A stretch of DNA of 64,000 nt from Gammaproteobacteria bacterium. GTDB lineage: Bacteria > Pseudomonadota > Gammaproteobacteria > Burkholderiales > Burkholderiaceae_C. Position numbers and translations under genes: made by a program. Shown piece by piece: positions 27,688-36,444 of this stretch (its first letter is position 1; the number at the start of each line of letters is the position of its first letter). The notes below the pieces were generated by a model. It ran no database searches, was not told the origin of the DNA, and was given only the letters and a program-made list of their open reading frames with translations. The DNA is taken from NCBI GenBank assembly GCA_018815325.1, contig JAHIYE010000020.1, forward strand, positions 310,001 to 374,000, given 5' to 3'.

Positions 27688-28583
27688 TGGTCATGGCAAC
27701 AGACAGGCGGGGCCAGCACTGCATCGTCAGGATGTGGCTTGCTCTGTGCTGCCTGCTGGCACTGGTCTTGGCCCTGATGCCCGTGGCGGGGGTTGCTCAA
27801 AACCTGGTGCCCGTGCCGGCGCTGCAAGCCCTGGTGATCGACCAGACCGCCACGTTGACTGCCGAGCAGCGCGCGGGTCTGGAGGCTCGCCTGCGGGCCT
27901 TCGAGGAGCGCAAGGGCAGCCAGCTCGCGGTATTGATGGTGGAGACGACCCAGCCCGAGGCGATCGAGCCCTATGCGCTGCGGTTGGTGGAACAGTGGAA
28001 GCTCGGGCGCAAGAAGGTCGACGATGGTGTGCTGCTGCTGGTGGCCAAGCAGGACCGTGCCGTGCGCATTGAAGTGGGTTATGGGCTGGAAGGTGTGTTG
28101 AACGATGCCATCAGCAAGCGAATCATCAGCGAGATCATCGTGCCCCGTTTCAAGCAGGGCGACTACTTTGGTGGTATCGATCGTGGCATTGAGCAGATGA
28201 TCAAGCTGGTGGATGGTGAGCCGCTGCCGGCACCGAGTACGCAGGCTGGCGAAACGTCATCCGACTTTGACCGTCTGGCCCCTGTGCTGCTGGTGATCGC
28301 GCTGGTCCTGGGCGGCGTGTTGCGTTCGGCCCTTGGTCGCCTGCCTGGCGCTGGCTTGACGGCCGGCGCGATCGGGGTCGTTGCGTGGTTCCTGTCGGGT
28401 GCGATTGCCATGGCCTTGTTGGCGGCTCTGATCGGCTTCGTTGTGACGCTGCTCGGGGGGCGTGGCAGGCATTGGGGGGGCGGCTATGGCCGTGGTGGCG
28501 GGTTTGGCGGCGGTGGCAGTGGCGGATTTCGAGGCGGTGGCGGCGGTGGTTTTGGTGGCGGCGGTGCGTCGGGGCGGTGGTGA
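27687..28583 (+). CDS. TPM-domain protein with glycine-rich tail (YgcG-like)
   Basis: 298 residues. A signal-type hydrophobic segment (about residues 16-38) is followed by a TPM domain (LVIDQTATLTAEQRAGLEARL, LLLVAKQDRAVRIEVGYGLEG, DYFGGIDRGIEQM). Next come two more hydrophobic segments (about 195-255) and a Gly-rich end with many GGG/GGF runs. TPM_phosphatase family members include thylakoid repair factors; the bacterial role is unclear. ATG at 27687 overlaps the LemA stop; a GTG at 27684 is in frame. The downstream gene overlaps by one base. Confidence 0.88.
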   Translation: MVMATDRRGQHCIVRMWLALCCLLALVLALMPVAGVAQNLVPVPALQALVIDQTATLTAEQRAGLEARLRAFEERKGSQLAVLMVETTQPEAIEPYALRLVEQWKLGRKKVDDGVLLLVAKQDRAVRIEVGYGLEGVLNDAISKRIISEIIVPRFKQGDYFGGIDRGIEQMIKLVDGEPLPAPSTQAGETSSDFDRLAPVLLVIALVLGGVLRSALGRLPGAGLTAGAIGVVAWFLSGAIAMALLAALIGFVVTLLGGRGRHWGGGYGRGGGFGGGGSGGFRGGGGGGFGGGGASGRW

Positions 28584-29083
28584 TGATGGATATCCCACGT
28601 TTTATCCGGCATCTGCTGACTTCGCGCTGGCAGGTTCGGCGAGCCTTCCCCCCAAAGACCATGGCCGAGATTGCGACGGCCATCAGTGCAGCTGAGCAAA
28701 CACATGATGGCGAACTTCGCTTTGTCATCGAGGGTTCTCTGGAGCCCTGGGATCTGCTGCGCGGCATGTCACCGCGTGAGCGTGCGATCGAGGTATTTTC
28801 ACAGCTCGGGGTGTGGGATACCGAGCACAACAACGGCGTGCTGATCTATGTGTTGCTGGCCGACCATGCGGTCGAGATCGTGGCCGACAGGGGTATCGAT
28901 ACGCGGCTGGCTGCGCAGGCCTGGAGCGACATTTGTCGCGAGATCGAGACCCACTTCAAGCGTCAGGCATACCAGTTGGGCGCAGTGGCCGGAGTGGAAG
29001 CCGTTGCCCAGTTTTTGAAGCAACACTATCCCCGAAGTGAGTCGGATACAAACGAGTTGCCCGACGCGCCGCTGCTGATCTAG
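28583..29083 (+). CDS. TPM-domain protein, short cytosolic form
   Basis: 166 residues, second TPM-domain protein of the operon. EIATAISAAEQTHDGELRFVIEG and VWDTEHNNGVLIYVLLADHAVEIVADRGID are the family core. No signal peptide or Gly-rich tail, so it is probably on the cytoplasmic side. Start ATG 28583 (followed by a second ATG) overlaps the previous stop as TGATG. LemA-TPM-TPM form one coupled unit. Confidence 0.86.
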   Translation: MMDIPRFIRHLLTSRWQVRRAFPPKTMAEIATAISAAEQTHDGELRFVIEGSLEPWDLLRGMSPRERAIEVFSQLGVWDTEHNNGVLIYVLLADHAVEIVADRGIDTRLAAQAWSDICREIETHFKRQAYQLGAVAGVEAVAQFLKQHYPRSESDTNELPDAPLLI

Positions 29084-29218
29084 CGCAGCGCCTGTGATCT
29101 ACCGATCCCTATTTAAATTAAATGCCCGGAACTCTCTTGCCCGCTGCTGCTCTGACGGTATGCACGGAAGAATGGCATGAATCAAGGGAGTTCAGGGAGC
29201 CTTATTGGGAGAACACAC

Positions 29219-29467
29219 ATGATGGACGGTTTTGGCATGCCCGGTGGTTTTGGGTTTGGCTTCGGCGGGCTTTTCATGATCCTGTGGTGGGTGATCATCA
29301 TTGTGGGCATCCTGGCCCTGGTGAGGTGGATGAGCAAGTCATCCGGCTCCGACCGAAGTGCCAGCAGTACGTCGAAATCTGCGATGGACATCCTCAAGGA
29401 GCGCTACGCGCGTGGGGAAATCGATGCGCAGGAGTACCAGAAGATCAAGCGTGAACTGATGGAGTAG
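29219..29467 (+). CDS. Small SHOCT-domain membrane protein
   Basis: 82 residues. One transmembrane helix (FGGLFMILWWVIIIVGILALV, residues about 15-35) followed by a linker and a C-terminal SHOCT motif (AMDILKERYARGEIDAQEYQKI). The N-terminus is Gly/Phe-rich. GGGAG seven bases upstream supports the ATG at 29219 over the in-frame 29177. Function of SHOCT proteins is mostly unknown; they are often oligomerisation tails. Confidence 0.85.
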   Translation: MMDGFGMPGGFGFGFGGLFMILWWVIIIVGILALVRWMSKSSGSDRSASSTSKSAMDILKERYARGEIDAQEYQKIKRELME

Positions 29468-29557
29468 CCGGTTTGCCTCATGGTCAGGAATGGCAGTTGT
29501 GACATGCCACACATTCAGCCCTAGCGCAGGGCGTCTGAATTCAGGTCCAATAGGGGC

Positions 29558-29776
29558 ATGGAACAAGCGAACGACAACGAGCAGCGCATCACCGATCTGG
29601 AAATCAAGGCCAGCTTCACCGAAGACCTGCTGGACCAGCTGAACCAGGTCATCATCCGTCAGCAGCAGCAAATCGACCTGCTGGCCAGCGAAGTAGCGCG
29701 ACTTCGCCAGCAGGCGCCGGAAGAGGGGGGCGGGGTATTCCGCAGCTTGCGCGACGATTTGCCGCCGCACTATTGA
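29558..29776 (+). CDS. slyX: SlyX family protein
   Basis: 72-residue coiled-coil protein. RITDLEIKASFTEDLLDQLN followed by VIIRQQQQIDLLASEVARLRQQ is the SlyX pattern, and the end DDLPPHY is diagnostic. The function is unknown although it is widespread in proteobacteria. Stand-alone gene, plus strand, between the SHOCT gene and the convergent RIO kinase. Confidence 0.92.
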   Translation: MEQANDNEQRITDLEIKASFTEDLLDQLNQVIIRQQQQIDLLASEVARLRQQAPEEGGGVFRSLRDDLPPHY

Positions 29777-29867
29777 CGCCGCCCCTTCAGCCTTTCATTC
29801 AGCCGCTACCCCTCCGGTGGCATAGACCACGACAGGGGCTGCACATTCAGCCGCGTGCAGTCCGCAA

Positions 29868-30716
29868 TCAGCCGGCAGACTGCATGCGCAAACGGCGCGC
29901 GGACTCCTCCGCCCGGGCGTCATCGATTTCGCGCAGCACGCCGCCCACATCCACCGCTCCGCTCTTGTGCTCAAAGCGGCCGGAGAGCACAGTGTCGGTT
30001 TGCAGCATGCCGCGTTCGTACAGATCCCACATCTCGTTGCCGTAGTCGGTCTTTAACAGTTCGGGCGCGAAGTTGCCGAAGAAATTGCGCAGATTGGCCA
30101 CATCGCGCAGCAGCATGCGCTTGGCGTGGTTGTTGCCCGCCGCATCCACCGCCTGGGGCAGGTCAATGATCACGGGGCCGTCTGCTCCCAGCAGGATATT
30201 GAATTCCGACAAATCCCCGTGCACAACGCCAGCGCACAGCATGCGCACCACCTGCATCACCAGCATGCCATGGTGGGCGCTTGCCTGCTCGGGCGTGAGC
30301 GACACATCATTCAGTCGGGGGGCGGCAGCGCCGTGCTCGTCAGTCACCAACTCCATCAGGAGGATGCCTTCAAAGAAGTTGTAGGGCTTGGGGACACGCA
30401 CACCGGCGGCGGCCAGACGGTAAAGCGCATCGACCTCCGCGCTCTGCCAGGCGGCTTCCTGTGCCTGTCTGCCGAAGCGGGTGCCTTTGGCCATGGCACG
30501 GGCCTGGCGGGTGTTCTTGACCTTGCGGTTCTCGGTGTAGTCAACGGCCTGGCGGAAGCTGCGCTCCGTGGCCTCCTTGTAGATCTTGGCGCAGCGTGTG
30601 TCATCGCCGCAGCGCACCACATAGACCATCGCCTCCTTGCCGCTCATCAGCTGGCGCACGACCGAATCGATCAGGCCTTCCTCGATCAATGCTTGCAGTC
30701 TCTTGGGTGGTTTCAT
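29868..30716 (-). CDS. RIO1-type serine protein kinase (PA4780-like)
   Basis: Bacterial RIO-family kinase of about 282 residues. GKEAMVYVVRCGDD is the flexible ATP loop, CAKIYKEA holds the ATP lysine, GVVHGDLSEFNILL is the catalytic loop with the HGD aspartate, and VIIDLPQAVD is the metal-binding segment (DLPQ for DFG). Start MKPPKRLQALIEEGLIDSV matches the family; the frame is open upstream to 30770 without similarity. The role in bacteria is unclear, possibly linked to ribosomes or stress. Confidence 0.9.
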   Translation of the reverse strand: MKPPKRLQALIEEGLIDSVVRQLMSGKEAMVYVVRCGDDTRCAKIYKEATERSFRQAVDYTENRKVKNTRQARAMAKGTRFGRQAQEAAWQSAEVDALYRLAAAGVRVPKPYNFFEGILLMELVTDEHGAAAPRLNDVSLTPEQASAHHGMLVMQVVRMLCAGVVHGDLSEFNILLGADGPVIIDLPQAVDAAGNNHAKRMLLRDVANLRNFFGNFAPELLKTDYGNEMWDLYERGMLQTDTVLSGRFEHKSGAVDVGGVLREIDDARAEESARRLRMQSAG

Positions 30717-30811
30717 GGGCACCATTTTGCACTGCGCCGGATGAATGGGATCTGGCCATGCGTTCACCACGCGCCGTTATGATGCCCACTGTAGTCAATG
30801 GAGATGCACAC

Positions 30812-31408
30812 ATGCTGATGACGATAACGTGGGGACTGCTGGCTTTGGTGGTCATGCTGGGTTTCTGGGGCGTGTTGGTTTACAACCGTCTTGTGCAATC
30901 GCGCAATCGCATTGCCAATGCATTTGCACAGATCGATGTCCAGCTCAAGCGCCGCCATGATCTGGTGCCCAATCTGGTGGAAGTCGCGCGAGGCTATCTC
31001 AAGCATGAAGCCGCTACCCTGGAGGCCGTGATCAAGGCACGGGGGGCTGCGCAATCTGCCACGGACGCGGCACGTGCGCACCCGGTCGATGCGGCCAGCA
31101 TCGGCGCGCTGGCAGTGGCCGAGAGCGGGTTGCTCGGCAGCCTGGGACGCCTCATGGCGGTGGCAGAAAACTACCCCGATCTCAAAGCCGATGCCACCAT
31201 GCATCAGCTCAGTGAAGAGCTGGCCAGTACGGAAAACCGCCTCGGTTTTGCACGTCAGGCCTATAACGACCAGGTGCTGGAGTTCAACGACGAGGCCACC
31301 CAGTTCCCGGCCCTCATCGTGGCCCGCTTGCTGGCGTTCACACCGGCGGCGATGCTACAGGCCACGCAAGGCGACGAAGAGCGTGCCGCACCCCAGGTGC
31401 GTTTCTAG
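30812..31408 (+). CDS. LemA family protein (second copy)
   Basis: 198 residues. N-terminal membrane anchor (WGLLALVVMLGFWGVLVYNR) without a lipobox, then QSRNRIANAFAQIDVQLKRR, HDLVPNLVEVARGYLKHE and ENRLGFARQAYNDQVLEFN, all LemA signatures. The start ATG 30812 is preceded by GGAG. The next gene is an M48 peptidase, a frequent LemA partner. It differs from the lipoprotein LemA at 27070, so the two are paralogs with different neighbours. Confidence 0.92.
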   Translation: MLMTITWGLLALVVMLGFWGVLVYNRLVQSRNRIANAFAQIDVQLKRRHDLVPNLVEVARGYLKHEAATLEAVIKARGAAQSATDAARAHPVDAASIGALAVAESGLLGSLGRLMAVAENYPDLKADATMHQLSEELASTENRLGFARQAYNDQVLEFNDEATQFPALIVARLLAFTPAAMLQATQGDEERAAPQVRF

Positions 31409-31431
31409 CAATCAACGCGTGAGCGCCCCGC

Positions 31432-32436
31432 ATGCGCTTTTTTGAGCATCAGGAGGCAGCGCGCGGCGAAACGCGGCGTCTGCTGCTGGCCTTTGCGCTT
31501 GCAGTTTTGCTGCTGGTGGTGGCGGTCCATGCCGCACTCGCGCTGGCCTGGTGGCTCATGGCGCTACTGGTGTCCTGGATGCTGCCGGTGACGCTGCCGT
31601 TTCCCACCGGGTTTTTGACCGCGAACGTCGGCGTATCGCTGCTGCTGGTGCTGGGCGGCTGGTGGGTTGAAACGTCGCAGCTGCGTGCGGGGGGTCTCAG
31701 GCTGGCCCAACGCATCGGCGCCCGCGAGGCGCGCCCGGCGGTCTCGCACGCTGAGCAGCGATTTTGCAATGTGCTTGATGAGTTGTGCATCGCTGGCAGC
31801 GTGTCGCGGCCGCAGCCCATCGTGATCACACGCACCGATGCCATCAACGCGTTTGCTGCCGGCTGGGACGAGCGTGACGCGGTGCTCGCAGTGACCCAGG
31901 GGGCGCTTGACATGCTCACACGTGAGGAATTGCAGGGGATGGTGGCGCACGAGCTGAGCCATTTACGCGAAGGCGACACGCGTCTGAAGATGCGCCTGGC
32001 GGGCATGGTGTTCGGACTGGAGCTGGTCTACAACTTTGGCGATACCGTGCGTGAACGTGGTGGTCTGGGGCTCTGGTTTGGTCCGGCCATCATGGTGGCG
32101 GGCTTTGCGGGCTGGCTTGCCGGGCGCATGCTCAAGGCCGCGGTCTCACGGCAGCGTGAGTTTCTGGCTGATGCCCGTGCCGTGCAGTGGACGCGCAGCC
32201 GCGACGGCCTGGGTGGCGTGTTGCGCAAGGTCATGACGCAGCGGCAGGATGGTCAGGAGGCCCATGGAGGTCATGGTGGCATTGATCACCCCACCGTGCA
32301 GCACATGCTGCTGGTAGAGGGAAGCTCGGCTGGCCTGCTGGGCCATTGGTTTGACAGTCACCCCTCGCTGGAGGAGCGTGTCAAGCGCATCTATGGCCGG
32401 ACCATGAGACCGCTGGCATTGAAACCGCAGCCATAG
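31432..32436 (+). CDS. M48 family membrane metalloprotease (HtpX-like)
   Basis: 334 residues. Two N-terminal transmembrane segments (about 18-43 and 50-75) precede a cytoplasmic M48 domain with the zinc motif HELSH in MVAHELSHLREGDTRLKM and a downstream SRQREFLADARAVQWTR that supplies the third ligand. Another hydrophobic segment (about 205-230) lies between. HtpX-like proteases degrade damaged membrane proteins. Follows LemA by 23 bp; LemA-M48 pairs are common. Confidence 0.92.
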   Translation: MRFFEHQEAARGETRRLLLAFALAVLLLVVAVHAALALAWWLMALLVSWMLPVTLPFPTGFLTANVGVSLLLVLGGWWVETSQLRAGGLRLAQRIGAREARPAVSHAEQRFCNVLDELCIAGSVSRPQPIVITRTDAINAFAAGWDERDAVLAVTQGALDMLTREELQGMVAHELSHLREGDTRLKMRLAGMVFGLELVYNFGDTVRERGGLGLWFGPAIMVAGFAGWLAGRMLKAAVSRQREFLADARAVQWTRSRDGLGGVLRKVMTQRQDGQEAHGGHGGIDHPTVQHMLLVEGSSAGLLGHWFDSHPSLEERVKRIYGRTMRPLALKPQP

Positions 32437-32532
32437 ATGCCGGGCGAAGCGGCAGCTGCCAGGTGCCTGACCACGTGGCCGTGTTGGCCGCCGAACTGGA
32501 ACAAGACTGGAATGAGAGCCTCGGCGGCCTGC

Positions 32533-33294
32533 TTACAGGCCATCCAGTTTGACCAGCACGGGTGAGGCGCGGTAGAGCGCGGGCATCAGCGTCTTGAGGT
32601 TGCTGATCTTGGGCAAGTCAAAGCGAGCGATGTAGCCAGATTCCGGATGCAGCGTGGCGTAGTTCTGGTGGTACTTCTCGGCCGCATGGAAGGCCTTGAG
32701 GGGGCTGAGTTCGGTCACGATCTTGCGGGGGAACACCTTGGCGGCATCCAGCTCGGCGATGTAGCGCCCGGCCACCTTTTTTTGTACCTCATCGGCATAG
32801 AACACGGCAGACCGGTACTGCGGGCCGACATCCGGATACTGGCGATTGAGCTGGGTGGGGTCGTGCGCCACGGAAAAGTGGATCTGCAGCAACTGCGCAT
32901 AGCTGATTTGTTGAGGGTCGTAGGTGATCTCCACGGCCTCGGCATGCCGTGTGCCGCCACTGCTGACGCGTTGGTAGTTGGCGTCTCCCGGATCACCTCC
33001 CGCATAGCCCGACACTGCGCTCAGCACCCCCTGCGTGTGCTGGAAGACGGCCTGGATGCCCCAGAAGCAGCCCCCCGCGAATACGGCTGTTTCGGTATGA
33101 CCTGGCACGGTGCTGGAGGCTGGCAGCGCAGCAAACACATCCGGTGAGGGTGGTGGAATGGCCACCGCTTTTTCGGTCTCGGTTGCGGGTACCAGGAACT
33201 GCACGCCAACCAGCAGGATGCCTGCGAGCGCCAGGAGGGCGGGTTTGGTGAGTGCCCAGAAGCGGGCGGAAGAACCTTGAGGCGAATTTGACAT
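32533..33294 (-). CDS. msrA: Peptide-methionine (S)-S-oxide reductase MsrA, membrane-anchored
   Basis: Repairs methionine-S-sulfoxide in proteins. The catalytic motif AGGCFWGIQAVFQ (Cys nucleophile) and GYAGGDPGDANYQRVSSGGT, HAEAVEITYDP, HFSVAHDPTQLNRQ are MsrA signatures. An N-terminal membrane segment (ALTKPALLALAGILLVGVQF) suggests export or anchoring to the periplasmic face. ATG 33294 has GGAG eight bases upstream; the open frame extends to 33522 without support. Length 253 residues, longer than cytosolic MsrA because of the anchor and linker. Confidence 0.93.
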   Translation of the reverse strand: MSNSPQGSSARFWALTKPALLALAGILLVGVQFLVPATETEKAVAIPPPSPDVFAALPASSTVPGHTETAVFAGGCFWGIQAVFQHTQGVLSAVSGYAGGDPGDANYQRVSSGGTRHAEAVEITYDPQQISYAQLLQIHFSVAHDPTQLNRQYPDVGPQYRSAVFYADEVQKKVAGRYIAELDAAKVFPRKIVTELSPLKAFHAAEKYHQNYATLHPESGYIARFDLPKISNLKTLMPALYRASPVLVKLDGL

Positions 33295-33479
33295 CTTGTC
33301 TTCTCCATCGGCGTGAACAGGTCGCGCTATCGACCAGGTGATAAAAGTCAGTCGTGGCCATTGCGGGAAACTTACAGTTCGGGTGCCTGACACACCCAGC
33401 ATGACCACAGGCAATCCAGGCTCAAGAATGCCGCACGTCCATATGGTTGACAATCGGGGCTTCAACGTTTGATGACTGC

Positions 33480-34220
33480 ATGACCCGAATGTTCCCAGAA
33501 ACTTCCGAACACGCCCCCGCACGGGATCCCGTACAGGCCGACGCTATCCATCCAGAGGCCAGCGCGCCTGCTGACGGGACCTCCACGGCCAAGCCTGTCA
33601 GCAAGAGCGAGCGTAACCGCGCCGTTCTGCCCGTGCTGGAGCAGTTGTTTGCACTCTATCCGCACCTGTTTGGCGCCGAGTTCCTGCCGCTCAAGCGCGG
33701 CATTTTTCAGGAGCTGCTGGACCGGCATCCCGAGCAGTTCAAGCGTGACGAGCTCAAGGCCGCGCTGGCGCTGCATACGCGCTCCACGCCTTACCTGCAA
33801 TGCATGGCAACTGGCAAAGCGCGCCATGACCTCGATGGCAACGCGGTAGAAGGGGTGGCGCCAGAGCATGTCTGCCAGTCCTTGCTGGAGTTGTTCCGGC
33901 GTCGGCAGGGGCGCAGCAATGTCGACCTGCGGCCCAAACTGCTGGTACAGCTGGGTGCCGCGTTTGAAGCTTCCGGCTTGTCCCGGGTGGACTACCTGGC
34001 GTGTGTGCAGACCAGCAATGCCGAGACCAATGCCCTGCTTGAAGCGGCACTGGACCAATACGACCAGAAACTGGCCCGGCAGGAAGCCTTGCTCAGGGCT
34101 TTTGATGGCAGTGGCAAGTCGGCAGAAGAGTTTGCTGACATGTACGGCATGGACAAGCGTGACGTGAATGCCGCGCTGGCACGCCGTCAGCGCCAGCAAA
34201 GCCCCGCGGCCAAACCCTGA
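33480..34220 (+). CDS. ProQ/FinO-domain RNA-binding protein
   Basis: About 246 residues. ProQ/FinO core from about residue 38: AVLPVLEQLFALYPHLFG, LPLKRGIFQELLDRHP, ALALHTRSTPYLQCMATG, RHDLDG. This fold binds structured sRNAs and mRNA 3' ends. After the core there is a helical region and a C-terminal segment resembling a small helix-turn-helix (SAEEFADMYGMDKRDVNAAL). ATG 33480 chosen; 33447 and 33489 are alternatives and none has a clear ribosome-binding site. Length and tail are unlike E. coli ProQ, so the precise role is open. Confidence 0.82.
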   Translation: MTRMFPETSEHAPARDPVQADAIHPEASAPADGTSTAKPVSKSERNRAVLPVLEQLFALYPHLFGAEFLPLKRGIFQELLDRHPEQFKRDELKAALALHTRSTPYLQCMATGKARHDLDGNAVEGVAPEHVCQSLLELFRRRQGRSNVDLRPKLLVQLGAAFEASGLSRVDYLACVQTSNAETNALLEAALDQYDQKLARQEALLRAFDGSGKSAEEFADMYGMDKRDVNAALARRQRQQSPAAKP

Positions 34221-34599
34221 GGCTGCTCAAGCAGTTTGCAGGACGCGGTATGGCCATTCAGCAGGCAGGTTCTTTGGCGTGCGGACTGACTGGGCTGCGG
34301 TATGGGCCATTGACACGCAGCCTGTCAGCTCGTAACTCCAGCTAACCGCACGTAATAAATTGTGATTGGCTGCGGATCCAGGATTCGCGATGTGGCGGCA
34401 TTCGCCCGATGGGCTGTGACGGTGCCACATCTGCGAAGGTGCGTCATGGATCTGAGATGTTACGGGCGATAAATTTCTTTACGATTGCTTCACCTGCGGT
34501 TAGTTGGATTTCCCTGTCAAACAGGCAAACTGCCTGCATGCATCAATCGACAAAAAACCTGGACGCACTGGCCCTGTCCGCCGCAAGAAGGTCAACACC
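34221..34599. other. Intergenic region, nothing recognised
   Basis: About 380 bp between the ProQ-like gene and the next gene. No tRNA, terminator or promoter was recognised with confidence. Short open frames on both strands lack family features. AGAAGG before 34600 is the ribosome-binding site of the following gene. Confidence 0.5.
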
Positions 34600-35118
34600 A
34601 TGAACGCTCAAGTCATTTCTGCTCGGCTGCCTTCGGTTTCATCAAGCCGTCAGGCTGCAGATATCCCCATGGAACAGCTGGTTGTGGATGTTTATGCGGA
34701 TGCAACGCCTGCTGAGAAAAATCGCATGATTGCGCAGCTGATCGGTCGCGTCTATGAGAATGCCAGTCCGCTCGAGCGCTGCAGCATTCTTGAGCAGTTG
34801 CTGCAACCACTAGGGCTGCTTTCGCTGATTGCCGTGGCCAATGGCACCTTTGCGAAGTTGAGGTTGCGCGGCGAGTGGCGGCGCTTGCATGTGAGTCTGG
34901 AGGATGTGCGCAGTGTGAAGGTCAGCGAAGTGATTGCCCTTGCCGAGCATGTTCAGCAGGTCAACCTTGATGTCATCAGGCAGCTGGCCCAGATGCTCGT
35001 GACGCCACAGATGAAAACGGCATCGACTGCTACCTCGGTGCTGCGCACCGTCTTGCTGCGACCCGCCCAGCCGTATCGCGCGGCAGCGCCATACAGCGCG
35101 GCCTACGGCATGGGCTGA
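34600..35118 (+). CDS. Hypothetical protein
   Basis: 172 residues, not recognised. After a polar start it is predicted helical (AEKNRMIAQLIGRVYENASP, LEQLLQPLGLLSLIAVANG) with a short basic strand LRLRGEWRRLHVSLEDV. The C-terminus is Ala/Pro/Tyr-rich (QPYRAAAPYSAAYGMG). No signal peptide, membrane helix or catalytic motif. AGAAGG precedes the ATG. Codon use resembles the host genes, so it is probably resident rather than newly acquired. It converges on the NYN gene 3 bp away. Confidence 0.65.
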   Translation: MNAQVISARLPSVSSSRQAADIPMEQLVVDVYADATPAEKNRMIAQLIGRVYENASPLERCSILEQLLQPLGLLSLIAVANGTFAKLRLRGEWRRLHVSLEDVRSVKVSEVIALAEHVQQVNLDVIRQLAQMLVTPQMKTASTATSVLRTVLLRPAQPYRAAAPYSAAYGMG

Positions 35119-35121
35119 CCC

Positions 35122-35940
35122 TTATCTCAGGCGCACCACCTGATCTGATTCGCCTTTGCGGATTTCGATCAGTTCGTCCAGTGCCTTCACCATGGCAGGG
35201 AAGCTGGCATAGCCGTGGTCCTTGGTGTCAAAGGTGGGGTCCAGTCGCTTGATCATGTGCCAGATCGCACCCTTGTTGACCCAGGCGTCACCTTGGGTCT
35301 CTGCCAGCAGTCGGATGGCGCGTTTGAACATCTCAGCAGCCGGGTTCACAGGCGTGGGCGGGATGGGTGCTGTTTGGGTGTCTGGTGGCAAAGGTGCTGC
35401 ATCGGCAGGTGCCCCCACCAGGTTTTCGTAGTAGCGAAACTCGTGGCAACTCTTGGCCCAATGCCGGTTGGTGGACTTGCGGGCTCCCACACCAATGAGG
35501 GTGCGGCCTGCCGCCTTGATCTTTTGCGAGACCGGCATGAAATCGCTGTCGCCACCCACAATCATGATGGTTCCGATATGACCGAAGCGACTGATGTCTT
35601 CCACTGCATCCAGACACAGCTTGATGTCAGCGCCATTCTTGGCCGAGGCGCCGGGTGAAAACAGCTGGATCAACTCGACGGCGCCTTGCAGCAGGGCATC
35701 GCGGTAGCGACCAAAATACTGCCAATTGCAGTAGGCGCGGTTGATGGCAATGGGGCCGAAGGAGGAGGCCAACTCCACGATGGCCTGCACGTCCACCAGC
35801 GGCTCCTGCGCCTTGAAGCGCCCATCCGGCTTGTTGTAGGCGCCCTCGCCAAAGCGCTCTTCCACCAGGCTGGCGTGCAGGTTTTCAAAGTCCCAGTAGA
35901 GTGCGACCGACCTGTTTTCGTCGTTGTCGTTTCGGTTCAA
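35122..35940 (-). CDS. NYN-domain putative ribonuclease with C-terminal LOTUS/OST-HTH domain
   Basis: 272 residues. The N-terminal PIN-like NYN domain starts [14 protein letters not shown] with the first catalytic Asp, continues through [34 protein letters not shown] and [21 protein letters not shown] (further acidic residues), the pattern of LabA/DUF88 nucleases. After a Pro/Ala linker (about 165-195) the C-terminus ([20 protein letters not shown] onward) resembles an OST-HTH/LOTUS domain, which binds RNA. A cytosolic RNA-cleaving or RNA-controlling role is inferred. Confidence 0.87.
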   Translation of the reverse strand: MNRNDNDENRSVALYWDFENLHASLVEERFGEGAYNKPDGRFKAQEPLVDVQAIVELASSFGPIAINRAYCNWQYFGRYRDALLQGAVELIQLFSPGASAKNGADIKLCLDAVEDISRFGHIGTIMIVGGDSDFMPVSQKIKAAGRTLIGVGARKSTNRHWAKSCHEFRYYENLVGAPADAAPLPPDTQTAPIPPTPVNPAAEMFKRAIRLLAETQGDAWVNKGAIWHMIKRLDPTFDTKDHGYASFPAMVKALDELIEIRKGESDQVVRLR

Positions 35941-36021
35941 TCTGTATTCCCTGTGGTGATGTTCAGCCTGATGCTAACCGCATGCACGGCGGGGGTGTCA
36001 GCGCAGTGCGAAAATCACCCC

Positions 36022-36342
36022 ATGACAGAAGCCGACCCGTCCTCAGCCCGCCCGCCACCCGACAAACCTGCGCAACCACGCAACCCCCTGCATGGCCTTA
36101 CGCTGGAGGCCATCATGACCGCGCTGGTGGCGCACTACGACTGGCCGGGTCTGGCCGAACGAATCCCCGTGCGCTGTTTCATCAGCGACCCCAGCATCAA
36201 ATCCAGCCTGAATTTCTTGCGCAAAACGCCCTGGGCGCGCGAGAAGGTGGAGGGTCTTTACCTGTTCATGCTGCGGGAAGAGCGACGTGCCGGGGGTGGT
36301 GGCAGTCCGGCACCCGGGCGCCGTCATTCGCCCAATCGCTGA
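36022..36342 (+). CDS. VF530-family DNA-binding protein
   Basis: 106 residues. The conserved core [40 protein letters not shown] and [14 protein letters not shown] is the VF530 (DUF2132) domain, a small double-stranded-DNA-binding fold related to SMC-associated domains. Low-complexity ends (Pro-rich N-terminus, Gly/Arg-rich C-terminus). Divergent from the NYN gene with an 81-bp gap. Confidence 0.88.
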   Translation: MTEADPSSARPPPDKPAQPRNPLHGLTLEAIMTALVAHYDWPGLAERIPVRCFISDPSIKSSLNFLRKTPWAREKVEGLYLFMLREERRAGGGGSPAPGRRHSPNR

Positions 36343-36444
36343 CCCGTGGTTGTATGGGCTTCCTCCGTTAAGTTGCGCTCACTTTGTCGAGCTTGGCGCC
36401 TGGTTGGGCATTGCGCTTGATCCATCCAGCTCAGGAGGGTTGTG

